Source: Plantago elongata (lineage: Eukaryota; Streptophyta; Magnoliopsida; Lamiales; Plantaginaceae). From it: a stretch of DNA of 64,000 bases. Location of the stretch: positions 1 through 64,000 of the forward strand of contig JAYMSP010000246.1 of NCBI GenBank assembly GCA_036897095.1, in the 5' to 3' direction. The notes below the pieces were generated by a model. It made no database searches and was not told the origin of the DNA. It saw only the letters and a program-made list of their open reading frames with translations. The first letter of the stretch is position 1. Each line of letters starts with the position of its first letter. Positions 24,146 through 36,079 of this stretch are shown here, in pieces. A program made the position numbers and the translations under genes.

Positions 24146-24867
24146 TTAAGGGAATCTGCCATGCTTCGGTGGACTTGGAGGAGGCGCAGATTTCGGAATG
24201 AAAGGCAATAGAGGCGTGCCTCGCAGAATAGTTCCGTGTTTGGAAGCCTTTGAACTTGGTACCGGGTTAATAGGCCTGTAGTCTTCCAAATGTAGATTTT
24301 CTGGATCATCTTCATTTTTGCTGTTTATGTTTTCCTGCAGATTGTTCAAATCATGAAAGTTAATAGAAGATCATGAATCCTAAGCCTGCAAGAGAGTGGT
24401 CAGGTGACATCTAGCTCTAGTTAAATTGTTAAAATTTGGATTTACCTTGAGCTTCCTATTATACACTGGCATAGTGGTGCTCTTCTTGTCACCTGCTATA
24501 CTCATGCCTGTGACGAATTAATTATAGATTTTAAAACAGTTTTTACATGAAAGTTGACATTCTTAAGAATGACATGAGAACTTTTCACAGGTTTGCCTTG
24601 CTTCACTAGTGGTGTCAGTGTATAACATGCTTCTTTATGAACTTATATCAAGTGCTTCTACAGAACGTGTGTACAAGATCTGACAAAACAAACTGATCTT
24701 GTAAGCCAAAGATATGTTTTGGATTTTGATGAACAGCTAAGATATAGGATCAAGAAGAAAGTAATACCATGATTTGAAGCAGTTTTTTCTTTGGTGGCAC
24801 AACCAAAGGAGATGAAAGCAGCAGTTTGAATCAACAACAGCAACACCATGAAACTAATAGCCTTCAT
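24146..24867 (-). CDS. Small secreted peptide precursor, unassigned family
   Basis: Three exons, 24768-24867, 24446-24507 and 24146-24334, join in frame to 116 aa. Residues 1-24 (MKAISFMVLLLLIQTAAFIS...) form a clear signal peptide. The middle is polar and variable with dibasic sites. The C-terminal third has an acidic lead-in to LEDYRPINPVPSSKA (about 71-85), then HGTILRGTPLLPFIPK and a Pro-rich tail. A D-Y preceded by acidic residues is what plant tyrosylprotein sulfotransferase recognises, and short secreted precursors with a conserved C-terminus commonly give signalling peptides. It does not match RGF, CIF, PSY, CLE or CEP mature motifs as I know them. A TATA box lies at 24934-24941. It could instead be a structural Pro-rich secreted protein. 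Confidence 0.65.
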
Positions 24868-24933
24868 TTTCACTGAAACTTGAAATGGATGGATATGAAC
24901 CAGTAAAAGAAACCCTGAAAACACTGCTCCAAG

Positions 24934-24941
24934 CATATATA
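24934..24941 (-). promoter_or_regulatory. TATA box of the secreted peptide gene
   Basis: On the minus strand CTATATATGC lies about 70 bp upstream of the ATG at 24867. It implies a leader of about 40 nt and rules out the further-upstream in-frame ATG at 24993. Confidence 0.55.
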
Positions 24942-24994
24942 GGCAGCTAGCAAATATGGAGGAAAAAGAAAATAATGTCCCATCAAACTTCATA

Positions 24995-25274
24995 CATCCG
25001 TCCCATCAAACTTCATACATTAGGGTTGACGCGTAATTTTATGCAAAAAGTTAAAGTAACGATAAAAAATAAATAAATAAGGTGGGAAAAGTATACTTTT
25101 AGAGTTTTAGTGACAAAATGAGTAATTTTTGTGTAAAATTAAAATTGTTTATTATTTGTTAGTAGTGGTGTAACTTTCTATTTAGTTAATGTATGGAGTT
25201 TTTTTTTTTAGGTAATGTATGAAGTTCAGTGAGACGATTAAAAATGATAAATATATGAAGTTTGTTGGATGGAG
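24995..25274. mobile_element. MITE-like repeat with duplicated terminal motif
   Basis: The left end reads CATCCGTCCCATCAAACTTC. The right end (25253-25274) is its imperfect reverse complement. A second copy of the left motif sits just outside (24977-24996), and further inverted copies lie near 25212-25236, so the ends look duplicated or nested. AT-rich, non-coding. It lies immediately upstream of the peptide gene's promoter. Confidence 0.55.
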
Positions 25275-26900
25275 TTTTTTTTTTTCTTCTGGTTTTTTAG
25301 TGGTGAGTCATAATGCAGAACACGTGGGTTTCAATGTCATGGCCATTGCTGATTGCAGTTTTTTGGGAATGGTAATGTTGGAGAGTTAATACTATTATTT
25401 GTATGCATTCACGTATGTAGCTGCAGAAATGAATGGAATTTATGAAGATTGCATTTATAGTTTGGTGATGATGAATTGATGGTCATTGAGTAGATTGGTA
25501 GTATACTGAATGCTCTGATTTCTGCTAGCTGTTAATATGGATGGGAAACTGTTTACTATCACTACCCATACGTCTATTATTTGCACATGTACCATTCTTC
25601 AAATCAACAGTAGAGGAGTAGCTAGTGATTTAGACTAAAACTATTCAGTTCTCGATTTAACACCAACCGCATAGTAAATGCCCAAATATGTCCTCCGTTC
25701 CTACACTTTGTCCTCAACGATCTTGTCACAAACTCATCTAAGTTCTTACACATCCAAACTCTTGATACCTTACATGAACTTTTCTATTCCGAAAATTCTA
25801 TATAGTACCCGAAGTACACCGAAGAAAATTATGCTCCCCCAACTAAAAATCTTGGCTTCGTCCAAGGCTCTATTACAAAGACACGGGACATTGGATGATT
25901 GGAATACCAATTTGTCATGAAAGGAAGCTAAATAAAATCCACTTCCTTCTCTGGAACTTTATATGCTGAGTTCTTCAAAATTATCTTGACATTTTTTCTT
26001 CCAAATTTACTTGTTTCTATTGGTGTGGATATTGTTCAACTAGCCTAGAGCAGAATTCCTAGGAATGAAATAGTGCGTATAGAACAAGATTGTTTGTGAA
26101 TATGAATACAGAGTTCATCGTTTTGTTTGGCGATAGACTGCATCGACTCTGTGGCCTAGGTATTCCGCAGGAAGATACTGCTAACGAAAATCTCTTATCC
26201 TGGCTTATGCTTCAGATGTTAGCGTAAACCTTACCTCAATGTCTATAGACGACAACATTGTTGCAACAATAAATAGACCTAATCCGTCCCTGCTGCAACT
26301 TACTGTCTTGCTTGAACAATGTACCTATATGGTTTGTTTGATTATCCGGGTTGTGGAAGGTCTGAAATTGTAAAACTTAGCCTTATTCCTGTCGTTTTCC
26401 GGGAGAACTAATGCCTTATTCAATTTTAAAGTCTGCTAGTATTTTTCTGATATCTGAACTCTGAAGTATCCATATGAAAATTTGAAAATGAATGTTAGGA
26501 TACAGAAGAAGTACAGAAGGAAATAATTTCCACTTTTACATTTCTGATCATAATAGATCAGAAGAAGAATACATAAACAAGATAGTAGTAGTATATTATA
26601 ATTAATCAGCAAAAACAGAGCTAATTAACAAGTCATGCATATAAAATTATGCTGTCTGATCTCTAGCTACAAACACATATCTACAAAACACAAAAAGTCC
26701 TCAGTAATTTATCAGTACTTGTTCTCCACACTTCACGATGATAACGTACACTAGCTCCAATAAGTGCCGTACGTCCGTCAATTATAGTGTGTGACAAATA
26801 TGTTTGTCAATCAATTACACTAACTCCAATGATATAACATGATGTTTGCAGCTGCTAAGTAACTGGATTCGCAGACCTTAAAAACGACGATGGATGATCA
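25275..26900. other. Intergenic, nothing recognised
   Basis: A short open frame at 25678-25920 (+) has no recognisable motif, and I treat it as chance. No repeats with clear ends. Confidence 0.4.
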
Positions 26901-26901
26901 A

Positions 26902-27263
26902 TCAAGCCGATGATGATCCATGACGAAAGATCGGCCTAGTCTTGGCCCAATCAACAAATTTCCAGTAAATTCTGTATCTTGTTCTGTTAAGCTGAGGCTC
27001 CTTTCTCTTTAGCATATCCCACAATATATGAACATCCTCGTATTCGCATTGCCTTATGTCCTTGTGAAGTTTCACCAGCCCTGTATACATCCAAATTCAT
27101 ATCAATCACTAAACTCAAAGAAAAATGGTCTTTTCTGTTTTCTATTCTAAACTCAACTCCGTACTGATCTGAACATGAAAAGATTTAACGTACCTGTTCG
27201 TCGCAAACCAATTCGTTTGAAGACATGGCGCATGGGGAGCTTCATCTTGGAAAACCACTCCAT
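26902..27263 (-). CDS. Small conserved plant protein of unknown function, 82 aa
   Basis: Two exons, 27194-27263 and 26902-27080, give 82 aa: MEWFSKMKLPMRHVFKRIG, then CEYEDVHILWDML near residues 38-50, and a basic C-terminal half with NRTRYRIYWKFVDWAKTRP. The splice is GT-AG in phase 1. The CEYEDVH-x-hW-x-M core recalls short, uncharacterised plant proteins, but I can give no function. No signal peptide; basic and Trp-rich. The exon-1 start is preceded by a leader with a TTC repeat (27344-27364 on the other strand) and an AT-rich TATA region at about 27404-27426. A plausible role in stress or wounding would be a guess. Confidence 0.7.
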
Positions 27264-27403
27264 TGATTCAGGATCTTCCTTTTTAAATCTAGAAGCAGAA
27301 GAGGAAGATATTTTGGTGATGAAAGAAATGTGGCAACTGCAATTGAGAAGAAGAAGAAGAAGAAAAGGACGATTTGGTATTGGTGGGTTTATGTTGGTTA
27401 GAA

Positions 27404-27426
27404 GATATATATTTTATATATATTGT
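27404..27426 (-). promoter_or_regulatory. TATA region of the 82-aa gene
   Basis: Alternating AT runs containing TATATAAA on the minus strand, about 140-160 bp upstream of the ATG at 27263. The downstream leader carries a TTC microsatellite. Confidence 0.45.
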
Positions 27427-27429
27427 GAT

Positions 27430-29946
27430 GAGTTAACAGTGTGACACGTGTTGGGTTCGACCAAAACGATGTTGACTAAATATCTACCGGCCTTTATAGT
27501 TTTGTATTTTGACGCGGTAGTTAAATTAAGTATAAACCGTGTACGTATCTTTACTTTGATGTAAACGGCCAATTTGGTCTCCATTGTTTCCGCTCACTCA
27601 CAATTATTACCTGGCTACCGGCCCGACTTTTTTCGCTTCCAAAGTGATTAAGGAATGTTTGTAATATCGCTGGAGTTGTCATCTTCCCATTCAGATCGAA
27701 CAGTTTATTCAAAAAAAACTCAATTTCAATTAGAAAATGCCACTCAAATTCTATCTCAATCCGTCCCTAAATTTTGTCATAGTTCGTCAATCAAATATAC
27801 CAACCAAGTCGGATATTTGAATGCGGATTTCGTATGTTTAAGTAATGTCGAGACTATACATGAATATTAAAATATATAATATTTATACTAGATACGTCAA
27901 TTTAATCTTAATTTGATGTCAATTTAATTTTAATTCAAAATCATAACGTATTGACTCTGTTTAGTATAATTAGATTATAAAATAGTTGATAGTTGATTGT
28001 GTACTATATGATAAACATGACGTCCCACCGGGGTAGCATGGAGTAGCAAGTGCTACACCTCAATTTTTGACATAATTATTTGAAGATTTACAAGTAGTTA
28101 TATATTGCATATTGAAATAGTTATATATTGCATATTGGAAATTCATCACTCTTGTTCTGTAGCACAGTTAGAATGTAGATATTTTATCATCCATCCGGTT
28201 CCTGGTTTCATTCCTGCTAGCTGCGATTTAAATTTAATTGCAAAATTAAATTAGACTTTTATCAGTTTATGTAATTGATTTATGGATGATTTATTATTTA
28301 AAAAAATTGCCATAAGAAAGTAGTAGTGATTGTGATCTTGTATTCTTGTGCATGTAATCGTACGAATGATTCTCACGGGTGTAGCAAATCAATCTAGGAG
28401 TATCTTCCTTCATCATTTCCACATGCATATCCAACACAAATCCTCCAATATTTTGTTGATATGTCCACTCAGTCACCCAAATATGCTTGTAGAGTTATAT
28501 ATGACCGAAGAATTGCATATATTACCCCTTAAATTCATCTTTATTTTAAATTTTCTTCCGAATTGATAATAATTACATTCAAATTCAAATTTAAATTTCT
28601 GAATTGACTAAATCAAAAATAAATTTAAATTAAATGGACTCAATTATAATTTACAAGTTTCATTTTATTACATAGTTCACTTTAATATTTTTCTTAACTT
28701 ACATAAATAACCCTCTTCTTCTTTCCCACCACAAACACCATCACCACCTGCAACCCTTTCACGCTGGAAAATCACCACCATTACTGAAAACACCATGTAC
28801 AGCCGTCAGAAAAGAACTTCCATCACAGAAGCTCCCAATAAGAAATAGGATTTCCCCAAAAGCTTTTAGTTAAGAAATAGTGAAGAGTCTTGTTGCCCAG
28901 CATCGCTAATGCTTCCCAATTCATTAACCTAATTTGATTGTGAATTTTTTAGCGTTTACAGGTTTAAGGTATGGTTTTAGGGTTTAGGGAAGAAGATGAG
29001 TAGTATTAGAGGGTAAATTTTACTCCACTCGTTCCATTAAATACTTTTTATTTTTTCATTTTGAATATTTTGTTTAAAACTTTTCATTTGCTTTTATGAA
29101 TACTCAATATCTTAAATATTAATACTTTAATCACTTTCTTATATACTTTATCAATTCTATTTCTAATTTTCACTATATACTTAATAATTTATCTTATATA
29201 AATTACTTTTTTACTCAAACTTCTTAAAGTTTGTGCAAATAAAAAATACAAAGAATTAGTAGAATGGATGGAGTAATAAGTAAAAAAGAAATTGGAACGT
29301 TTTACAAAAATTAAAAATTGTTAGGGGTTATTTTGTGATAATCGAGAATTAATATAATTATATAAAGAAAAAGATAAAATGGAAGAAAAAGTTTACTTTT
29401 GAAGTCTATCTTGTAATTTTAAGTCGATCGGAAGGGAAATTTAAACATCTTCTCAAGTGGAGCATGTAATCTTGTATGTACAACTGAAATATCATCTCCT
29501 CTAAAATACGCTGTTTACTATGAGTTGTTTAAGAATTTGATTTAGCTTTTCTCAACTAACCATCTCAAGTAATATGAAAATCCTACCCTAAACTAGGTAT
29601 AGTTTACTACTAATTTCATAGGTCTCATAGTTTACACGTTAAAGATTTCAACACAGAGTGCATAAGAAAACACAGTACAATTTCACTTGTGGCAATAACT
29701 CCAGAAGAGGGCAAAAATCATATACTACTAAAATGGAAGGAAAATGGACTGAAAACAGGATTCCGAACAATATTTTCAGTACCTATTTCTATTTTCAAAC
29801 ACAAAAACAAGATGGCAGGCCAACAAAAATGCTTGAGCCGTCCAGGCGCGCACAAAGCGTTGTATGATTGACACTTGTAAAACGAATCATTCTTTGAGTG
29901 CACTCCTAACATTCACATATAGCTGCTGCAACTTGGGGGTCACAGA
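27430..29946. other. Intergenic, about 2.5 kb, with repeats
   Basis: No gene. Holds a short diverged copy of the dispersed repeat (27718-27775), a MITE (29023-29273, listed separately) and AT-rich filler. The stretch 28700-28870 is less AT-rich, with CACCACC-type words, but gives no recognisable protein. Confidence 0.4.
29023..29273. mobile_element. Stowaway-like MITE, 251 bp
   Basis: It begins CTCCACTCGTTCCATT after TA (29021-29022) and ends AGAATGGATGGAG before TA (29274-29275). The ends pair as imperfect inverted repeats over about 35 bp (TACTTTTTATTTTT facing AAAAAATACAAAG). AT-rich, no coding capacity. Confidence 0.7.
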
Positions 29947-32305
29947 CTAATCAGCACCGACTTTCTTTAAGCTCGCCATGTATGTCAAATATATGGTCCA
30001 CAGGTACGAAAATGAACTATTCATCAATGGCTGGACAAAAGTTATACATCAAACAGGTATTAGTTTGCAGATAAACAAGGAATAACAGAGAATACTGTTG
30101 TCGAACTTAAGATGTTGATGCATTCCAGAATCAAGAAAGAGGACAAATTAATCCTTATAGTACAGAGCCCTCTGAATAGGTAAATCTTACTCTTGAGTCT
30201 TGACAATATTCTAGAGTGAATGTGTGCTAAACAACTTTAGGAAGAGAGTCATAAAGTACCTGTAGATGGACAGGTATGACTTTGTACGTTAAGAAATCAC
30301 ATATCGGCCAGTACATAAGACCATTTAATAAAGTGGGGATCAGGTCGCGCTTCAATCTGGCACTAATCTCATATCCACTTTCACCTGAAATTGGTATCAC
30401 AAAAACGAATCAAAAGCATGCACATATGGCTCCACACCTGAATAATTTTTTAATGATAGGTAAACTGGAACCAAGAAGTTGCTTTCCTCATTCAGGCTAA
30501 GTGGATATAAAATCTAAAACTCAGTAAAAAATTATAATATCAGGAACATATTCCTCAACTAGGAGAGGAGAGTGGAGAGAATGTTACATTTAATGCTTTC
30601 AAAGTCAAATTGTTCCTTGAAGCGACCTAACTAAGCCAATGGTCCCTAGTTTCTTAAATCTTGAGTTCTTGACATTGAATTGAGCAAGCACCAACTTTTT
30701 AGTGACAAGGCATTACGCCATTATCTAGTATTATAAACTGCTCCAGAGAGACACATAAAACTATAGAAAGTGTAGTTTACTCATAACTCCACCTCACTTT
30801 GATACATGTACTTAGAAAATTTTCAGCTGACAATTCCTGAATAGGATCTTATGTCAACTCGAAGTTCCTGAATAGGATCTTGTGAACATTTGTACAGAGC
30901 AATTGTTCTTTTTAGCTTAGAAGGTAATGTTGAAGGTTCAAAGTTATTGTAGATTTGCAGTCAAATAACAGGAGACAAAAGGCGAGAACGATCAAATTGA
31001 GGTGAAAAGTGCATGGCAGTGTGGCACTAATGCCTACTGCAGCTGCAATAAGATACTCCTTATACACAACCCGTTCTTCAACCATTACCGTGAAATTTTG
31101 GAATTTGGACAAATATTTAGTCTCCTCGCACACCTAACATGCCCAAATCTAACCTTCAGGGCAGGCAAGACTGATAAGAATGTGTAAGAGGGAGTTGACA
31201 GGTAGAATTAGCTCTTTGCTCATAGCTTAAATCAATTCACGAATTCTAACAGCAAAACTTAAAATCAGTCAATTGGATGACCTTACGGAAATGTTCTGCA
31301 TTACATCACTCAACAAGAAATACAAAATACTTGGAAGGAACACAAATCACAGACGAAATCAAGAAAGCCACACTGGCAATATGATAATGAAGGAATCCTT
31401 TTTCAGAATTCAAGTAAAGATAACAGAAGATACCTTGAAGAGCCGCATTGAAAGAGAAGAAAGTCCCATTAATCAAAGGCCCATAAGCAACCTGCCCCAT
31501 GGCAAGTTTCTTTAGAGTAGTTATCACGTCCCGCTTTGGTAGTAGTCTGCCTACAAAATTGAACCACACATGCTGTGCTGGACCTAAAATAATTAGCCCA
31601 AATGCAGCCATCCTCATAGTTCTTATTTGATCCCAAGTATCATCTTCCTCCATAGTAATCACCTAAATCATTCAAAACAAAACTCTTAACACACATAAAA
31701 CCATATCCTGTAATGTTTATCAATGCTGAAAGATAAAATTCGTCGAGCAAGCGCATAGTTGCAGCAATTGTACTCTAGCAGACATAACCAGACGCGTGAC
31801 AAGATTGGATTATTAACATTTAAACGTAATTGCACAACATGGAGCTTACAAGTTACAGCGCCACAGTGACTGTACTTTTCACAGTGTAGTCAAATAAAAT
31901 TATACTCCCATTTCAAGCTCATTCATACTCTTAACAAGAAGAAGAAATAACCAAGCAAGAAAAAAGACACGATTTTGAATCTCAAAAATGCGAAGATACC
32001 TGAGAAGTGATGTCAGCTAGGCCATAAATGACGGCAGAAGATAAGCTTTTGGTCAGAATAGGACGCCTCTCAAGCATTCCCAAGTACCAATGCAAAAACC
32101 CCATCTTGGAATTCCCAGATTGAGATGAATGGCACTTGCGAGAAATCGAAAAGTAAGAGAGAAACTGAGATGTGGTTTTGAAATGGTCAGTTGTTTTTCT
32201 AGTGAGGTGGCGCTGAAACCCGGTGTATGCACGGCATTGATTGTTGTACAGATGAATGGCCGTGTTTTTGGAGAAGATGGAAGTAGTTTTGAAATTGAAT
32301 CTCAT
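29947..32305 (-). CDS. MPV17/PMP22 family membrane protein
   Basis: Four exons, 32000-32305, 31434-31662, 30260-30384 and 29947-30030, give 247 aa. Residues 1-68 are rich in Ser, Thr, Arg and Lys and poor in acids, so they could be a mitochondrial or plastid targeting sequence. The family core starts MGFLHWYLGMLERRPILTKS (about 69-88), continues with GPAQHVWFN and the short cytosolic loop, and ends with LNGLMYWPICDFLTYKVIP and SFSYLWTIYLTYMAS. Four membrane helices are expected. The usual GD of the first helix is AD here. Relatives sit in the mitochondrial inner membrane or the peroxisome membrane and affect solute permeability or mtDNA maintenance. The N-terminal start could be Met1 or the internal Met69. 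Confidence 0.85.
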
Positions 32306-32349
32306 TTCTCGTTCAGGAGTGCCCTTGTTTGTATTGTTTCTTGAATCTT

Positions 32350-33390
32350 GGAGAAGAGAAAGTTATACTAGATTTTTAAATAATTTTGTAACGTAGCAAC
32401 GTTTTCTTTGGAAATTGGACACTTTAAGTTGAGTATGGATGATAAAGGTGGCGTAGCGTGAGACCAGCAAATAAGCAATGGCTACAAGACCTAGCTCTAT
32501 CTTTAGACAATGAATTGAACTATTAGTGTATAAAATGGGATATTCGATCAGGATGTACGTGTTGCTACTTGTTACGAACTAAACAAATACACTTGTCGCG
32601 ATTTCGAGGACAAAAGCTCTAAGGTACAATGGTCAGTAACATCTACTGCCCAAAACTACCACAACAAGCCCATCGAACTGAAATCCGATAACCAAGTGTT
32701 TAGAAAGGGAGAGAATAGCATGATTTCTCCAATTGGGGAATGCCTCCTCTTATGGCCACAACCTTCTGCGGGGTATCTTCCACTGTTCCGAACATGTTCA
32801 GCATTTTCATAATACTAATTAACATCCGCATTGGTGGAGAGTTCAATGGAGGAAGGATGTCCAATATTCAACAAACGACAACTTTCATGTCCACCCGCAT
32901 AAAAGTCCACTTCGTTCGAATTCAAACCAGCAAGATTTGCACCTCAAGTCCATGCTGCACGGAAAGGAACAGGCAATGGAATACATCCTTAGAAGGATTG
33001 ATTCAGAGATTCTTATAGGAGAAATGAAGATCCCCTCACGGTGAATGCATTTGGTTGAGCTATGCATGTGAAAGGATTGCAGCTGTGGTGGACAAATAAC
33101 ACTTGTCTCGCCATCTCTCATGTCTCAGTGGAATCCATTGTTATTTGCCATTAATTAGTATATCGATCTACTGATGTAAAATTATGATTTTAATCGGAAG
33201 AATGAACAGAAGGAAAAGAAGCTGGAAGATGGTGGTATATTAACATATTGCACAGGATTTTCAAGCCACTCAACCATCAAATAGTTTGAAACATCAGAGC
33301 AGTATCAATACTGAAACATCTAAAGAACACACAATTGACAGATTAGAGCCACAGAGAAACACATTTTTCACAATCTAAACTAACAGCTTC
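32350..33390. other. Intergenic, no gene recognised
   Basis: Two overlapping frames on opposite strands (32740-33018 + and 32885-33121 -) are open for about 80-90 codons, but neither translation looks like a known domain. The composition is less AT-rich than the flanks, so this could be an old coding fragment. Confidence 0.35.
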
Positions 33391-33394
33391 CCGA

Positions 33395-34826
33395 TCATTT
33401 TTTCAGGTGGGTAAAACAGGCGTAAACATCAACCTTGGGGTGCTTTGCTTCAGCATGCTCCCTGCATTTGACCTCTGAAGTTGTGCATATAAAAGTTTGC
33501 ATACACACCTTGCACTGCAACGAAAACAATTTAAAGAATCAGAAAAGCATCACCATTACAAAAGGAGCTTCGGATACACACACAATACAAATTACAAGTC
33601 CCTATAAACATTAAAATTTGCACACAGATCAAATAGGCTGTTCTCGATCTCCACGGTGCCTGAATATGTTTTCAACATATACATTAATCAAGACTAAATA
33701 TTAATCTCATCCGCATCTAATACCGCTGTAAACCACAATAGCTTACAGTATTGCTGGAAAGTGAAGCAAAACATTGAAATGCCAAAGCTCTCATGTAATC
33801 AAGCCTTCGTGGCTGACAATGAACATGAGTAAAATTTTATTCCTAAGAGGAATCCCATAAGGGCCCTGAATCTGATCATAGTTGTTAAGGATCAATTAAC
33901 ATACACTAAGAACCATTAGGTGATTTCATCTGTGGATTCATCTTATCAATGTAACTCTGCTGAAATGACAACTACGATACCATGAATGATTGACTCACTT
34001 TGATTAAACTTGTATTATTTACTCCAGCACCCACCAAGATCGGAATGACAATCCAGCACAAAGAATGAGGAAATATTGAAGTATAGACAAATGAAGTGAC
34101 AAGATAGAGATGCATATTGTTTTCTATCAGGCCATGCTAAGATATTGAGTGCGTGTGCCGAACATAAATCCATCTCCGACAAATAAATTAAAACCAAGAG
34201 CAACACTGATGTATGATCAAACTCGAAGATAGCTTTTCTCCAACTAATTGTAAAAAAAAACACAGACAGTATTCACATATTCACATAATCAAGATCCCAA
34301 GTCCTATACATAACACCCTTCATAAGAGTATACTAACCACTAAGCACCAACGCCTCCCTAAATATGTCCAAGATCTATAGATTCAATCACACATAAGCAG
34401 CAGATAGTTTCAACAATAGATCCAACATCTATGTAATGTAATTCAATTCTAAAACCACTTTGATCAGAAACTAACAATAAGACACAACACCAGAAAAAGA
34501 ACAAGGTTTAAACCTGAATTGACAAGGCCTTCTTATTAGCTTCAAGCTGACTTCCTGCAAATAAACAAAATTACACTAAGAAAACCAAAATTGACATCAA
34601 TTCAATCAAATTATATAGCAGGAACATCTGTATCACTAATACTCCTCCTTTGATCCGATTTATACCAGTTTTAGCAGCTCAGAACTAACGACATAAGACA
34701 GATTGAATAGAAATGGTAAAGAAGAAATCGGCATAAAAAGGAGCAATACGTACCCTTATTGCCTTTCATCTTCTCGAGGTTCCTCTCACGGGCCATTTTA
34801 GACTTCTGAGCGTTGCCTCCTCCCAT
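33395..34826 (-). CDS. At2g23090-like small zinc-finger / 4F5-domain protein
   Basis: Three exons, 34754-34826, 34514-34554 and 33395-33514, give 77 aa. The N-terminus MGGGNAQKSKMARERNLEKM is the 4F5/SERF-like basic region. The C-terminal half is a met2-type zinc finger: CKVCMQTF, then REHAEAKH, ending DVYACFTHLKK. The length matches the plant family exactly. Intron positions split the two regions. The function in plants is not established; basic SERF-like proteins bind nucleic acids or modify aggregation. The exon of 41 nt would be missed by a simple frame search. The second intron is about 1 kb. Confidence 0.92.
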
Positions 34827-34859
34827 GGTAGACCTTCCCGATTGATGTGTTTGTGATTT

Positions 34860-35319
34860 TGGTTTCTGATGTGATGGGAGGGAGTGAGATCAAATCGAGA
34901 AAATCTACCTACCTTCTATAGATCAATTTTAGCTTTGATTTTACGGTAGTTTGAGAGATTGTGAGAAGACGAAGAAGAAGAAGAATAATATTTCTAGAAG
35001 AGTCCATTCTAGAAAATTCCTAGAGTTCTCACATTGTGGTCCGTTAGATTCATCCCGTCAAATCTACGGTCTTCATAGTTATTGTACTTGGAAAAGTTCC
35101 CAAATATTGCATTTGCAACTCTACGAAAGTGTAACATATGTTTGGTTTCGATTTACGAATATATGGTTTGCTCATAACCTAATGATTTTTTCTTGTGCGA
35201 CAATATACTTTTGTAAATTTAGATAAATGATAATAACTATTTTATTATAAAATAGGAGATGTAAAAATTACATAAATAATGAATTAAAATGTCTTCGCAT
35301 AATTGGGAGAGGAAATTCT
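34860..35319. other. Spacer between the zinc-finger gene promoter and the GRP gene
   Basis: Holds the leader region of the minus-strand zinc-finger gene, with a GAA-repeat at about 34965-34985, and the 3' flank of the glycine-rich protein gene. No other gene. Confidence 0.4.
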
Positions 35320-36003
35320 TCAATTCCCTTCGCCTCCCATATCTCCACCTTCTCCAACTTCGGCAACAAGAGTAGCTCCATTTACTCCACTAATTGCCCC
35401 TAGGTTAGAATCGTAACCACTGCCGCCTGGTCCGCCACCCACCCCGTTCCCGCCACCTCCATCAGTTGCGCCATAACTTCCAGTGTTACATCCACTACCA
35501 CCTCCAACACCAACTCCTCCATATCCACCGCCAATGTTACCACCACCAACTGCTCCACCTCCTCCTCCATAACCACCATCATTTCCAGCACCAACACCTC
35601 CATAACCGCCACCATTGCTACCACCAATACCACTACCTCCACCCAGACCTTCTCCATAACCACCACCGCTGACACTTCCACCAGCACCTTCTCCATAACC
35701 ACCAGCACTTTGCCCACCAGTACGACCACTAGCACAACTTGTCGGACCACCATCCCCTTTACTTTTTATGGAAATTCCAGAATCAAAACCAAAAGTGTTA
35801 CGATCTAAAATCTCATCATTTATATATGCATCACTGATCACTTTTACATGAGCATCAATTTGATCATTTTGTCTTACATCCACAATTGTCGAGTTAGTAT
35901 TTCTAGAATGTAAAAGAATCCCTCCTCTAATAGCTTCAACTTCAAATCCATAGAAAAATAGAGACAAAAGCACAAAAAAGAAAATAGAACTTTCAAAAAA
36001 CAT
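35320..36003 (-). CDS. Secreted glycine-rich protein
   Basis: Single-exon, 227 aa from the start chosen. Residues 1-24 (MFFESSIFFFVLLSLFFYG...) are a signal peptide, followed by a non-repetitive region of about 60 residues. A Gly-rich domain with GGYGEG, GGYGGVG and GGSG-type repeats then runs nearly to the end, closing EVGEGGDMGGEGN. This is the layout of cell-wall or apoplastic glycine-rich proteins. The frame is open further up to 36060, but a TATA box at 36070-36077 puts transcription start near 36040, so 36003 or 36030 must be the start. Arabidopsis has a glycine-rich gene in the syntenic area (At1g27710, from memory). Repeats make alignment-based assignment unreliable. Confidence 0.75.
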   Translation of the reverse strand: MFFESSIFFFVLLSLFFYGFEVEAIRGGILLHSRNTNSTIVDVRQNDQIDAHVKVISDAYINDEILDRNTFGFDSGISIKSKGDGGPTSCASGRTGGQSAGGYGEGAGGSVSGGGYGEGLGGGSGIGGSNGGGYGGVGAGNDGGYGGGGGAVGGGNIGGGYGGVGVGGGSGCNTGSYGATDGGGGNGVGGGPGGSGYDSNLGAISGVNGATLVAEVGEGGDMGGEGN

Positions 36004-36069
36004 ATTATTAATATTCTTTACCACAATCATATGTACTAGCTTAATTACAAGAAGACACATATTAACATG

Positions 36070-36077
36070 TATTTATA
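36070..36077 (-). promoter_or_regulatory. TATA box of the glycine-rich protein gene
   Basis: TATAAATA on the minus strand, 67 bp from the ATG at 36003. It decides against the ATG at 36060, which would lie upstream of any transcription start. Confidence 0.6.
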
Positions 36078-36079
36078 GT

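Noticed and set aside
32740-33121. Two overlapping opposite open frames of about 80-90 codons
   Set aside because: Neither has a recognisable motif or splice partners; kept only as intergenic.
35400-35753. Val-rich 117-codon frame on the minus strand
   Set aside because: A shifted reading of the Gly-repeat coding DNA, as is the His-rich frame on the plus strand at 35466-35672.
36004-36060. Upstream start of the glycine-rich protein (MCLLV...)
   Set aside because: The TATA box at 36070-36077 leaves no room for a transcript start before 36060, and the later Met gives a normal signal peptide.
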